Below are positions 17,335 to 29,614 of a stretch of 64,000 bases of DNA, one piece after another. Location of the stretch: the NCBI RefSeq assembly GCF_003931875.1, contig NZ_CP034245.1, positions 372,001 through 436,000 of the forward strand. Direction: 5' to 3'. A model generated the notes under the pieces. It saw only the letters and a program-made list of their open reading frames with translations. It made no database searches and was not told the DNA's origin. Both the position numbers and the translations under genes were made by a program. This stretch comes from Microbacterium sp. 10M-3C3. Lineage in GTDB: Bacteria > Actinomycetota > Actinomycetes > Actinomycetales > Microbacteriaceae. Within the stretch, counting starts at the first letter, position 1. Each line of letters begins with the position of its first letter.

Positions 17335-18210
17335 ATGCCCGGCCCCCTGATCTCCGCCGACGAGCTCGCCGAGCTCATCGCATCCGGCGCGCCCGTCCGG
17401 CTGCTGGACGTGCGCTGGCGCCTGGACCGCCCCGACGGGCTGCCCGCCTACCTCGACGGCCACATCCCCGGCGCCGTCTACGTCGACCTCGATCACGAGC
17501 TCGCCGACGACGGCGCCTCGCCGCTCGAGGGGCGCCACCCGCTGCCGGCCGGCGAGGCGCTGCAGCGCGCCGCGCGCCGGTGGGGCATCCATGACGGCGA
17601 CACCGTCGTGGTCTACGACGACCTCAAGTCGCTCTCGGCGGCCCGGGCGTGGTGGCTGCTCACCGACGCCGGACTCGCCGACGTGCGCATCCTGGACGGC
17701 TCGCTGCGCGCGTGGACGGCGAGTGGACGGGAGCTCGCACAGGGCGAGGAGCACGTCGAGCCCGGGTCGGTGTCGCTGCATCCGGGCCATCTGCCCGTGC
17801 TCGACATCGACGACGCCGCTGAGCTCGCCGGGTCGGGCATCCTCCTGGACGTGCGCGCCGAGGAGCGCTACCGCGGCGACGCGGAGCCGATCGACCCGCG
17901 CGCGGGTCACATCCCCGGAGCCGTCAACCTGCCCACGACCGGCAACGTCGACGCCGACGGCCGCTTCCTCGATCCCGACGCCCTGCGCGCCCGCTTCGCC
18001 GCGGCGGGCGTGCAGCCCGACGCGACCGTGGGCGTCTACTGCGGGTCGGGTGTGACCGCGTCGCACGCTGCGCTCGCGCTCGTCCTCGCCGGCTACCGCC
18101 CGCACCTGTACCCCGGCTCGTGGAGCCAGTGGTCGAACCACCCCGACCGCCCCGTGGCGGTCGGATCGGAGCCCGGCGCGCCCGCCGCTCGAAAGGAGCA
18201 CGCATCATGA
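17335..18210 (+). CDS. sseA: Sulfurtransferase with two rhodanese domains (thiosulfate/3-mercaptopyruvate type)
   Basis: A 291-residue tandem rhodanese protein. The N-terminal inactive domain has DVRWRLDRPDG and GHIPGAVYVDLD. The C-terminal domain has GHIPGAVNLP and the active cysteine C236 in VYCGSGVTA. The loop CGSGVTA is that of 3-mercaptopyruvate sulfurtransferases, which move sulfur to cyanide or thiol acceptors. It opens a tight nine-gene operon in which each gene overlaps or nearly touches the next. The sulfur it handles may come from the oxygenases encoded just downstream. Confidence 0.85.
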   Translation: MPGPLISADELAELIASGAPVRLLDVRWRLDRPDGLPAYLDGHIPGAVYVDLDHELADDGASPLEGRHPLPAGEALQRAARRWGIHDGDTVVVYDDLKSLSAARAWWLLTDAGLADVRILDGSLRAWTASGRELAQGEEHVEPGSVSLHPGHLPVLDIDDAAELAGSGILLDVRAEERYRGDAEPIDPRAGHIPGAVNLPTTGNVDADGRFLDPDALRARFAAAGVQPDATVGVYCGSGVTASHAALALVLAGYRPHLYPGSWSQWSNHPDRPVAVGSEPGAPAARKEHAS

Positions 18211-19349
18211 CCGTCGAATTCATCAGCGCCATCAACACCCGCCCGGGAGACGAACTCAACCCGGTCCGCGGCGGCCGGCCGCTCGATCCTGCCTACCTGC
18301 GACGCTACGCACGCGTGCTCGAGGACGCGGGTTTCGACTACACCCTCGTTCCCTACGGCAGTGCCGGCGCCGACTCGTTCGTCGTGGCTACGGCCGTCGC
18401 CACGCAGACCGAGCGCCTCACCCCGATCGTCGCGGTGCGACCGAACACGGTCTACCCGACGGTGGCGGCGCAGCAGCTGGCCACGCTCAGCCAGGTCTCC
18501 GACGGGCGCGCGGTCGTGCACATCATCTCGGGCGGCAGCGACGCCGAGCAGGCGCGGCAGGGCGACCACCTCTCGAAGGACGAGCGATACGACCGCTCGG
18601 AGGAGTGGATCCGCATCGTGCGCCGCGCATGGACGGAGCCCGAGCCCTTCAGCCACGCGGGTCGCTACTACCGCTTCGAGGACTTCGGGCCGGGGTTCCG
18701 GCCGTACGCCCCCATCCCCATCTCGGTGGGCGGATCGTCGGCCGCGGCCTATCGCGTCGGCGGTGCCGTCGGCGACATCTTCGGGCTGTGGGGCGAGCCC
18801 CTCGCCGACACGCGCGAGCAGATCGAGCGGGTGTACGCCGAGGCCCGCGCTGCGGGCCGCAGCGACCGACCGCGCATCTGGGTCACCTTCCGCCCCATCG
18901 TCGCCGAGACCGACGAGCTCGCATGGGAGAAGGCGCACCGGCACGTCGGGCGTGTCGCCGAGACGTACGCGAACGGCGGGCTGGTCCCGTTCCGGCACGA
19001 CCGCGCACAGCCGCAGAACGTCGGCTCGCAGCGTCTGCTGGATGCGGCCGCCCGCGGCGAGGTGCACGATCGCGCGCTGTGGACCAAGCCCGCCGCGGTC
19101 ACGAACGCCGCGGGCGCCTCGACCGCGCTCGTCGGCAGCTACGAGACCGTCGCGGCGGCGATCCTCGACTACGTCGACCTGGGCGCCGACCTCATCTCCA
19201 TCCGGGGCTACGACAACCTCAACGACGCGATCGACTACGGCCGCTACATCCTGCCGCTCGTGCGCCAGGAGCTCGCCCACCGTGAGGCCACCGGCCAGCG
19301 CGGCCAGATCGTCGCCCAGCCTCCCATCGCGGAGGGCGTGCGCGCATGA
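18207..19349 (+). CDS. LLM-class flavin-dependent monooxygenase (SsuD-like)
   Basis: A 380-residue bacterial luciferase-like enzyme of the alkanesulfonate monooxygenase group. It carries FISAINTRP at the first strand, a VRPNTVYPTVAAQQLATLS region and VHIISGG followed by HLSKDERYDRSEEWI, all as in SsuD-type enzymes. With reduced FMN and oxygen it would split the C-S bond of a sulfonate or related compound, giving sulfite and an aldehyde. No flavin reductase gene is visible in the operon, so reduced flavin must come from elsewhere. It overlaps the genes on both sides by 4 bases. Confidence 0.85.
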   Translation: MTVEFISAINTRPGDELNPVRGGRPLDPAYLRRYARVLEDAGFDYTLVPYGSAGADSFVVATAVATQTERLTPIVAVRPNTVYPTVAAQQLATLSQVSDGRAVVHIISGGSDAEQARQGDHLSKDERYDRSEEWIRIVRRAWTEPEPFSHAGRYYRFEDFGPGFRPYAPIPISVGGSSAAAYRVGGAVGDIFGLWGEPLADTREQIERVYAEARAAGRSDRPRIWVTFRPIVAETDELAWEKAHRHVGRVAETYANGGLVPFRHDRAQPQNVGSQRLLDAAARGEVHDRALWTKPAAVTNAAGASTALVGSYETVAAAILDYVDLGADLISIRGYDNLNDAIDYGRYILPLVRQELAHREATGQRGQIVAQPPIAEGVRA

Positions 19350-20539
19350 CCGGCCGAGCGTCGGCACTGGCCTTCCCCGGACGGCTCACCGCCGCGGAAC
19401 TGACCGAGGTGACGGCCGCCCTCGCCGCGCACGCGGCTGAGCACGATCAGGACGGGTCCTTCCCGTGGCCGGGCGTGCGGGCGGCGCACGACGCGGGCCT
19501 GCTCACCGCGTCGGTCGGGCGCCGCTTCGGGGGCCGCGGCGTCACCGCGGAGGAGACCGTCGCGGTCTTCCTCGCCCTCGGCGAGGGCGACCCCTCGGTC
19601 GCGCTCCTGGTGGCCATGACCCAGCTCCAGCACGCCCTGCAGGATGCGGCGGACACCTGGCCGACCGAGCTCTACGAGCGGGTGCTGGCCGAGTCGCAGG
19701 AGCGTCCGGTGCTGCTGAACGCGGTGCGCGCCGAGCCGGAGCTGGGCGCTCCCGCGCGCGGCGGGCTGCCCGCCACGACGGCGCATCGCGTCGCGGACGG
19801 CTGGCACGTGGTGGGACGCAAGGCGTTCGCGACGGGCTCGGAAGGGCTCGCGTACCACCTCGTGTGGGTCGTCACCGACGAGCCGGAGCCGCGCGTCGGC
19901 CACGTCATCGTGCCCGGCGACGCGGACGGCGTCGAGGTGGTGCGCACGTGGGACCACCTCGGCATGCGGGCGAGCTCCACCCACGACGTCATCTACGACG
20001 TCGTCGTGCCGCTCGAGAACTTCGCCGGCGCGCCGATCGGCAGCGTGCGCAACAACCCGCCGCTGACCGGTCCGCTGTCCCTCGCGGTGCCGTCGCTGTA
20101 CGTCGGGGTCGCGCGCGCCGCTGCGGCCGCGTTCGTCGCGTTCGCTCGCGAGCGCGTGCCGAGCTCGCTCGGCCGCCCGATCGCGACCCTCGAGCGCATC
20201 CAGACCGTCGCCGGTGAGGCGCACGCCCAGGTCCGCTCGGCCGAGCTGACCCTCGCGGCGCTCGCCGCCGACATCGACCACGGCCGGGTGCGCGCCGACG
20301 ACCTCGCCGTGGCCAAGCTGCTCACCTCGCGCGCCGCGATCGCCGCGGTGCAGGGCATCGTCGCCGCGATCGGCAACCCCGGACTCACGCGCGCGCGTCC
20401 GTTCGAGCGGCACCTGCGCGACGTCCTGTGCGCGCGTCCGCATCCGCCCCAGGACGACGCGGCGCTCCTCGCCGCCGGCCGCGCCCTCCTTCTTCCCGCT
20501 CCTGCTTCCGCACAGCTCTCGAAAGGCCCCACACCGTGA
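19346..20539 (+). CDS. Acyl-CoA dehydrogenase-fold flavin monooxygenase (SfnB/DszC-like)
   Basis: A 397-residue protein with the acyl-CoA dehydrogenase fold. It resembles SfnB/DszC group proteins that use reduced flavin to oxidise sulfur compounds. Typical segments are GGRGVTAEETVAVFLALGEGD at the N-terminal helices, the GWHVVGRKAFATGSEG strand of the middle domain, and ASSTHDVIYDVVVP. A true dehydrogenase would have a catalytic Glu in the C-terminal domain; none is evident, which supports an oxygenase. It lies between a SsuD-like oxygenase and an ABC importer. Confidence 0.75.
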   Translation: MTGRASALAFPGRLTAAELTEVTAALAAHAAEHDQDGSFPWPGVRAAHDAGLLTASVGRRFGGRGVTAEETVAVFLALGEGDPSVALLVAMTQLQHALQDAADTWPTELYERVLAESQERPVLLNAVRAEPELGAPARGGLPATTAHRVADGWHVVGRKAFATGSEGLAYHLVWVVTDEPEPRVGHVIVPGDADGVEVVRTWDHLGMRASSTHDVIYDVVVPLENFAGAPIGSVRNNPPLTGPLSLAVPSLYVGVARAAAAAFVAFARERVPSSLGRPIATLERIQTVAGEAHAQVRSAELTLAALAADIDHGRVRADDLAVAKLLTSRAAIAAVQGIVAAIGNPGLTRARPFERHLRDVLCARPHPPQDDAALLAAGRALLLPAPASAQLSKGPTP

Positions 20540-22200
20540 CCACCCTGCACCGACGAAAGCCCGCGATCGCGATCGCCGGCGCCCTGGCCCTCCTCGCCCT
20601 GAGCGGATGCGCCGGCACGGCGACCGGCGCGTCGCCGACCGGCGCGGCCGGAGATCCCGTCGCCGGCGGCGAGCTGACCGTGGAGTTCTGGCCCGACAAC
20701 GCCGCGTTCGCGTGCGTCGACCCGTTCCAGACGTACTGGATCGAGAGCCGCCAGGTCATCCGCAACGTCGCCGACTCGCTCACCGATCAGGACCCCGAGA
20801 CGGGCGAGATCGTGCCGTGGCTCGCGACGTCGTGGACGGTGAGCGACGACCAGCTCACCTATACGTTCGAGCTGCGCGACGACGTGACCTTCAGCGACGG
20901 CACGCCGCTGGACGCGGCCGCGGTCGTGCGCACGTTCGACAGCGCCCAGGAGACCCTCGCCGCAGTGCCCGGCGCGTACGGCGGCGTCTACATCGCCGGT
21001 CTGGACACCGCCACAGCGCTGGACGAGCACACCGTCCAGGTGCAGTTCGCCACGCCCAACTCGGCGTTCCTGCAGGGCACCTCCACGACCAACCTCGCCA
21101 TCCTCTCCCCGGCCTCCTACGACGCCACGCCGGCCGACCGGTGCCTGGGGAAGTTCGTCGGGTCCGGCCCGTTCGTGCTCGACGACTACACGCCCGGCGA
21201 GGGCATCGACCTGTCGCGCCGCGACGGCTACGACTGGGCGAGCTCGCTCAACGCCCACGAGGGCGAGGCGTACCTCGACGCCGTGCACATCAACTACGTC
21301 GCCGAGGACAGCGTCCGGGTAGGCAACCTGACCAGCGGGGCGAGCGACGTGGCCTGGCCGCGGAACCCCTTCACGCCCGAGGACCAGGCGCTGCTCACCT
21401 CCAGCGGGGCCCAGCTGCACTCGCGGCCGCTGCCGGGCGTCTCCTACTCGCTCTTCCCGAACGTCGCGGACGGCAAGGTGCTCTCCGACCCGCTGGTGCG
21501 TCAGGCGCTGCAGAAGGCCATCGACCGGGAGACCTACGCCACGACCATCTACGGCGACGACTACCCCGTGGTCGCGGGGGCCTACGACTCCACGACCCCG
21601 TTCTTCGGCGCGCAGGACGACGCGCTCGCGTACGACCCGGAAGGCGCCGCAGAGCTCCTCGACGAGGCGGGCTGGACCCTCGCGGACGGCGCGACGTACC
21701 GCACGAAGAACGGGCAGCAGCTGACGATCGTGCAGCCGATCACCGCCGAGACGCCGGGCGACGTGCTGCTCCAGGACCAGCTCAAGCAGGTCGGCATCGA
21801 CTTCGAGCTGAAGGTCTACCAGGCCTCAGATCGCGCCTCGATCATCTCCGGCGGCGACTACGACGTGCTCGCGACCTACTACACGCGTGCCGACCCGTCG
21901 GTGCTGCAGTGGATCATCGACGACCGCTACGCCTCGTCGAAGGCGTTCGCGCAGAACGCCGCCGACCCCGAGACGGCCGCGCAGATCCAGTCCCTGTTCG
22001 ACGCCGGGATCACCGACATCGACCAGGAGGCCCGGACCGACGCCTATGCGCGCCTGCAGGCCCTGCTCGTCGACGACGGAGTGACGTTCCCCGTGTTCGA
22101 GCGCGTGCAGTACGCCGCCACCGCGCCGTCGGTGCAGGGCTTCCGCTTCACGAGCGAGTCGTTCCTGTCGTACTACGACATCTGGAAGACCGAGGGCTGA
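20536..22200 (+). CDS. ABC transporter substrate-binding lipoprotein, peptide/nickel class (SBP family 5)
   Basis: A 554-residue family-5 solute-binding protein. The GTG start overlaps the previous stop. It has a lipoprotein signal: two Arg near the N-terminus, a hydrophobic core and lipobox LSGC with the acylated Cys at position 25. The family signature region (about 70-140, with YTFELRDDVTFSDGTPLDA) is clear. It would deliver its ligand to the permeases encoded next. Neighbouring oxygenases and C-S enzymes suggest an organosulfur ligand, but sequence alone cannot tell. Confidence 0.9.
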   Translation: MTTLHRRKPAIAIAGALALLALSGCAGTATGASPTGAAGDPVAGGELTVEFWPDNAAFACVDPFQTYWIESRQVIRNVADSLTDQDPETGEIVPWLATSWTVSDDQLTYTFELRDDVTFSDGTPLDAAAVVRTFDSAQETLAAVPGAYGGVYIAGLDTATALDEHTVQVQFATPNSAFLQGTSTTNLAILSPASYDATPADRCLGKFVGSGPFVLDDYTPGEGIDLSRRDGYDWASSLNAHEGEAYLDAVHINYVAEDSVRVGNLTSGASDVAWPRNPFTPEDQALLTSSGAQLHSRPLPGVSYSLFPNVADGKVLSDPLVRQALQKAIDRETYATTIYGDDYPVVAGAYDSTTPFFGAQDDALAYDPEGAAELLDEAGWTLADGATYRTKNGQQLTIVQPITAETPGDVLLQDQLKQVGIDFELKVYQASDRASIISGGDYDVLATYYTRADPSVLQWIIDDRYASSKAFAQNAADPETAAQIQSLFDAGITDIDQEARTDAYARLQALLVDDGVTFPVFERVQYAATAPSVQGFRFTSESFLSYYDIWKTEG

Positions 22201-22202
22201 GC

Positions 22203-23159
22203 ATGGCCTGGTACGTGCTGCGCCGAGTCGGCCAGGCCGCGGTCGTCCTCTGGGCGGCCTACACCGCGACCTTCGTGATCCTGCACGTGCTGCCGAGCGA
22301 CCCCGTCGCGCTGCAGCTGGCGGCCAACAACGTCGAGATCGACTCGCTGACACCCGAGCAGCGCGAGGTCGCGGAGGCACGGCTGGGACTGGATCGACCC
22401 GTGTGGCAGCAGTACCTGGGCATGCTCGCGGGCGTGCTGCGCGGCGACTTCGGCACCTCGTACGCGAAGCAGGTGCCGGTCGCTCAGCTGCTCGGGGAGC
22501 GGCTGCCGGCGACGGCGACGCTGAGCGGCGTCGCGGTGCTCATCGCGCTCGTCGCCGGCGTGGGCCTGGCCCTCCTCGCCGTCCGCGTCCCGCGGGGGCC
22601 GCTGGCCGCCCTGCTGCGACGGCTCCCCGCGGTGGGGGTCAGCGTCCCGAACTTCTGGATCGGCCTGCTGCTGATCCAGGTGTTCGCGTTCACGCTCGGC
22701 TGGTTGCCGGCGATGGGCTCGATCGGTCCGCAGAGCTACGTGCTGCCCGCGATCACGATGGCCGTCCCGACCTCCGCGGTGCTCGCCCAGGTGCTCATCC
22801 GCAGTCTCGACGACACGCTCGGCGAGCCGTACATCGCCACCGCGCGTGCCAAAGGGCTCAGCCGCGGAGCGGTGCAGCTGCGGCACGCCTTCCGCAACGC
22901 CGCCCTTCCGACCCTCACGATCCTCGGGCTCCTCGTCGGCGCGACGGTGACCGGATCGATCGTCGTGGAGACGGTCTTCTCGCGGCAAGGGCTCGGCCGC
23001 TTGGCCCAGGAGAGCGTGCTCGCGCAGGACGTGCCGGTCGTGCAGGCGATCGTCGTGCTCGCGGCGAGCGCCTTCGTCCTGGTCAACCTCGTCGTCGATC
23101 TGCTGTATCCCCTGCTCGATCCCCGCATCGCCCGCACCCCGAGAGTGAGCCGCGCATGA
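22203..23159 (+). CDS. ABC transporter permease, DppB/OppB type
   Basis: A 318-residue inner-membrane permease. It starts two bases after the SBP stop with MAWYVLRRVGQAAVVLW, the usual DppB N-terminus. It has six predicted membrane helices and the EPYIATARAKGLSRGAVQLRH region that docks the ATPase. The large outside loop after the first helix (VEIDSLTPEQREVAEARLGL and following) is typical of this group. Confidence 0.9.
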   Translation: MAWYVLRRVGQAAVVLWAAYTATFVILHVLPSDPVALQLAANNVEIDSLTPEQREVAEARLGLDRPVWQQYLGMLAGVLRGDFGTSYAKQVPVAQLLGERLPATATLSGVAVLIALVAGVGLALLAVRVPRGPLAALLRRLPAVGVSVPNFWIGLLLIQVFAFTLGWLPAMGSIGPQSYVLPAITMAVPTSAVLAQVLIRSLDDTLGEPYIATARAKGLSRGAVQLRHAFRNAALPTLTILGLLVGATVTGSIVVETVFSRQGLGRLAQESVLAQDVPVVQAIVVLAASAFVLVNLVVDLLYPLLDPRIARTPRVSRA

Positions 23160-24037
23160 CCGAACTGCTCCTGGAGGCTCCCGCCCCGGCACGCGATCGC
23201 GTCGCCGTCGAACGGATCGCGCGCGGACGCCGGCCGTGGCACGCCGTCGTGCGCCCCGGCGTGGCGCTCACGCTCGCCGTCGTCGCGTTCGCGGTGCTCT
23301 CGGCGATCGCTCCACAGCTGTTCGCGGTGTACGACCCGACCGCGACCGCGCCCCTGGACCGCCTGCAGCCGCCGAGCCTCGCGCACCTGTTCGGCACCGA
23401 CGAGCTCGGCCGCGACCTGTTCTCGCGCGTCGTGCACGGCTCGGGGCTCACGATCGCCGCGACCGCGCTCGCCGTCGGGCTCGCCCTCGTGGCGGGGCTC
23501 GCCCTGGGCGTCGTGTCGGGCTTCGTCGGCGGCGTCGTGGACGCCGTGATCATGCGGATCGTCGACGTCTTCCTCGCGATCCCGGGTCTCCTGCTCGCCC
23601 TCGCGATCGTGACCGCGCTCGGGTTCGGCACGATCCCGGTGGCCGTCGCCGTCGGCATCGGGATCATCCCCGGCTTCGCCCGCACCACGCGCGCCGAGGT
23701 GCTGCGCGTGCGTACCTTGCCGTACGTCGAGGCGGCGCGCGTCGGCGGCGCATCGTGGGGCCGGATCCTCCTCACCCACATCCTCCCCAACTCCTGGGGC
23801 CCGGTCGTCGTGCTCGCGGTCCTGGACGTCGGGGCCGCGATCCTCGCGGTCGCCTCGCTCAGCTTCCTCGGCTTCGGCGCGGCTCCGCCCGCCGCAGAAT
23901 GGGGGACGCTCATCGCGGATGGCCGGGACTATCTGGTGACCGCGCCGTGGGTGTCGCTCATCCCCGGCCTGTTCGTCGCCGTCGTCGTGCTGTCCCTGAA
24001 CCACCTCGCCAAGACGCTCGAGGAGGCGCAGCGATGA
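23156..24037 (+). CDS. ABC transporter permease, DppC/OppC type
   Basis: A 293-residue partner permease. The N-terminal tail before the first helix and the motif FGTDELGRDLFSRVVHGS match the DppC group. The ATPase docking loop is PYVEAARVGGASWGRILLTHI. Four-base overlaps join it to the neighbouring DppB and ATPase genes, so the three subunits are made in step. Confidence 0.9.
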   Translation: MTELLLEAPAPARDRVAVERIARGRRPWHAVVRPGVALTLAVVAFAVLSAIAPQLFAVYDPTATAPLDRLQPPSLAHLFGTDELGRDLFSRVVHGSGLTIAATALAVGLALVAGLALGVVSGFVGGVVDAVIMRIVDVFLAIPGLLLALAIVTALGFGTIPVAVAVGIGIIPGFARTTRAEVLRVRTLPYVEAARVGGASWGRILLTHILPNSWGPVVVLAVLDVGAAILAVASLSFLGFGAAPPAAEWGTLIADGRDYLVTAPWVSLIPGLFVAVVVLSLNHLAKTLEEAQR

Positions 24038-25644
24038 CCGAGCCCGTGATCGACGTCGCCGACCTCGTCGTCGAGTACCGCCGCGGTGCGCGGACGACCC
24101 GCGCCCTCGACGGCGTCTCGTTCTCCGTCGCGCCGGGGGAGCGGCTCGCCATCGTCGGCGAGTCCGGATCGGGCAAGACCACCGCCGCCCTGACGCTGCT
24201 CGGGCTTCTTCCGCCGCAGGCGCGGGTCGTCGCCGGCCGCGCACGGGTGGGCGAGGCGGACCTCGCCACCGCGCCCGAGCGCGTGGCGCGTCGAATCCGC
24301 GGGCGGACCGTGGGGCTCGTGCCGCAGGACCCGACCGTGTCTCTGAACCCGACCCAGCGTGTCGGCCAGCAGGTGGCCGAGGCGGTGCGCCTGCGCGGCG
24401 TGCGCGGACCGCTCGTCGACGTCGCCGTGCTCGACGCGCTCTCCCAGGCGGGCATCGACGATCCGGCGGTGCGCGCGCGGCAGTACCCGCACGAGCTGTC
24501 GGGCGGCCTGCGTCAGCGCGTGCTCATCGCCATCGCGCTCGCGGGCGACCCGGAGATCCTCGTCGCCGACGAACCCACGAGCGCCCTCGACGTCACGGTG
24601 CAGAAGCGCATCCTCGACCACCTCGACCGCCTCGTGCGCGAGCGCGGCATCGCGCTCGTGATCATCACGCACGACCTCGGGGTCGCCGCCGACCGGGCCG
24701 ATCGCATCGTCGTGATGTCGCAGGGCGAGGTCGTCGAGACCGGTCCGGCGCGCGACGTGCTCACCGCGCCGCGGCACCCGTACACGCGGCGTCTGCTGGC
24801 CGCGGCTCCAGCATGGCGATCGGCGCCGCCGCGTGCGGCACGCGCGCCGGCGCGTCCGGTGGTGGAGTGGATCGGAGCGACGAAGGACTTCGCCCTGCCC
24901 CGCGGCGGGAGCGCGCCCTCGATCCGCGCCGTGGACGACGTCACCCTGACCGCCCATGCCGGGCGCACGCTCGCCGTCGTGGGCGAGTCGGGCTCGGGGA
25001 AGACCACCCTGCTGCGGCTCGCCCTGGGCGTCGAGACGCCCTCGCGTGGCGAGGTCCGCTTCGACGGCACCTCGCTGACGGGCCTCGGCTGGCGTGAGGC
25101 CCGCCCGCTGCGCCGGCGGTTCCAGCTCGTGCAGCAGAACCCGTTCTCCTCGCTCGACCCGCGATTCACGGTCGGACGCAGCATCGCCGAGCCCCTCGTC
25201 GCGTTCGGGATCGGCGATGGTCGCACGCGTCGTGCGCGCGTGGCCGAGCTCGTCGATCTCGTCGGCCTGCCCTCGGACGCGGCCCGTCGCCGGCCCGCCG
25301 AGCTCTCGGGTGGGCAGCGTCAGCGCGTGGCCATCGCCCGGGCGCTCGCGATCGAGCCGGAGGTGATCTATCTGGATGAACCGGTGTCGGCGCTGGATGT
25401 GTCGGTGCAGGACCAGATCCTGCGCCTGCTCACGCGCCTGCAAGACGACCTCGGGGTGTCGTACGTCTTCGTGTCGCACGACCTGAGCGTCGTCGCCGAG
25501 ATCGCGCACGAGGTCGCCGTCGTGCACCGAGGGCGCGTGGTCGAGCACGGGCCGGCCGCCGAGGTGCTCCAGCGGCCGCAGCATCCGCACACGGCCGCGC
25601 TGCTCGAGGCGGTTCCCGGCAGAGCGCTGGGGGAGGCCGCATGA
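24034..25644 (+). CDS. Fused double ABC ATPase, DppD-DppF type
   Basis: A 536-residue protein with two complete nucleotide-binding domains. Domain 1: Walker A GESGSGKTT (about 45-53), signature LSGGLRQR and Walker B ILVADEP. Domain 2: Walker A GESGSGKTT near 317, signature LSGGQRQR, Walker B VIYLDEP. Dipeptide-class importers usually use two separate ATPases (DppD, DppF); here they are fused. A short Pro/Ala linker joins the halves. It is the last transport gene of the operon. Confidence 0.95.
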   Translation: MTEPVIDVADLVVEYRRGARTTRALDGVSFSVAPGERLAIVGESGSGKTTAALTLLGLLPPQARVVAGRARVGEADLATAPERVARRIRGRTVGLVPQDPTVSLNPTQRVGQQVAEAVRLRGVRGPLVDVAVLDALSQAGIDDPAVRARQYPHELSGGLRQRVLIAIALAGDPEILVADEPTSALDVTVQKRILDHLDRLVRERGIALVIITHDLGVAADRADRIVVMSQGEVVETGPARDVLTAPRHPYTRRLLAAAPAWRSAPPRAARAPARPVVEWIGATKDFALPRGGSAPSIRAVDDVTLTAHAGRTLAVVGESGSGKTTLLRLALGVETPSRGEVRFDGTSLTGLGWREARPLRRRFQLVQQNPFSSLDPRFTVGRSIAEPLVAFGIGDGRTRRARVAELVDLVGLPSDAARRRPAELSGGQRQRVAIARALAIEPEVIYLDEPVSALDVSVQDQILRLLTRLQDDLGVSYVFVSHDLSVVAEIAHEVAVVHRGRVVEHGPAAEVLQRPQHPHTAALLEAVPGRALGEAA

Positions 25645-26638
25645 GCCGGTACATCGTCATCGGGGCAGGCGCCGTCGGCGGCGTCCTCGCCGCGCAGTGG
25701 TCGCTCGCGGGCGTGCCGGTCGTCCTCGTCGCCCGTGGCGCGGCCTACGACGCGATCCGCGCGCGCGGACTGCGTGTGCGTCGTCCGACCGGCGACGACA
25801 TCGTCCGGGTCCCCGTCGTGCCCGGCATCGCCCACGCGCAGCCGACGCCCGCCGACACGGTCGTACTGGCGGTCAAGGCGCAGGACGCGGAGGCCGCGAT
25901 CGCGGCCTCCGCGTGGGTGCCGCTCGCCGACGGTCGCGGTGTCGTGGCCGATCTGCCCATCCTGACGCTGCAGAACGGGCTCTCGACGGAGGAGACGGCG
26001 CTCCGCCGCTTCCCGACGGTCGTCGGCGTGTCGATCGGGATCCCCGCGAGCCACCTCGAACCCGGCGTGGTCGTCTCGCCGGCGCATCCCGTCGTGGGAG
26101 CCGCGTGGCTCGGCGGCTACCCCGCGCCGCTTCCCGCGGAGGAGGAGCGGTATCGCGCCGCATTCGCGCAAGCCGGCTTCGCCGCCACGGTGGAGCCCGA
26201 CATCGCTGCCGCCAAGCGCCGGAAGCTCCTCGCGAACCTCCGCAACGTGGTGGACGTGTTCGACGCCGACGCGGCGACGGCGGCCGTGATCGAGCGAGCA
26301 CTGGCGGAGGAAGCGCGTGACATCTTCGACACCGCCGGCCTCCCTGTCGCACCGCCGTCGGACGGCGGGATTCGCCTGCAGATCGGAGACGTGGCGGGAC
26401 ATCAGCCGGGGCACCTGTCCACGTGGCAGAGCTTCGCTCGCGGCACGACGCACGAGGTGGATTTCCTCAGCGGCGAGATCGTCCTCATCGCGCGGAGCAT
26501 CGGCGTCCCCGCGCCGCTCAACTCCGCCGTCGCACGCGCCCTCGGCGCGTGGGCCGCACGACAGGGTGCACCCGGCCGTGCGCCCCTCCCGCCCGAGCTG
26601 CGCAGAGTCGACGCCGACGCGCGGCGGCGGACCGTCGC

Positions 26639-26642
<4 letters not shown>
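25641..26642 (+). CDS. Ketopantoate reductase family protein (ApbA/PanE-like)
   Basis: A 333-residue NADP-dependent 2-ketoacid reductase-like protein. The N-terminal motif YIVIGAGAVGGVLAAQW binds NADP, and VLAVKAQD follows the family pattern. The C-terminal helical domain is complete, with KRRKLLANLRN carrying the family lysine. Because it sits inside a sulfur operon and not with pantothenate genes, it more likely reduces another 2-keto acid released from the imported compound. Four-base overlaps join it to both neighbours. Confidence 0.8.
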
Positions 26643-29552
<2,910 letters not shown>

Positions 29553-29590
29553 TCGACGTGACCGGATCACAGCCGCGCCGGGCGTCGGGC

Positions 29591-29602
29591 CCCCACGTGG
29601 GG
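29591..29602. promoter_or_regulatory. Palindrome at the amylosucrase promoter
   Basis: CCCCACGTGGGG is a perfect 12-base palindrome directly ahead of a -10-like CATGAT (29603-29608). The GTG start of amylosucrase comes six bases later, so the transcript is probably leaderless and this palindrome would lie in the -35/-10 spacer, a good place for a repressor. Confidence 0.4.
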
Positions 29603-29614
29603 CATGATGCAGGG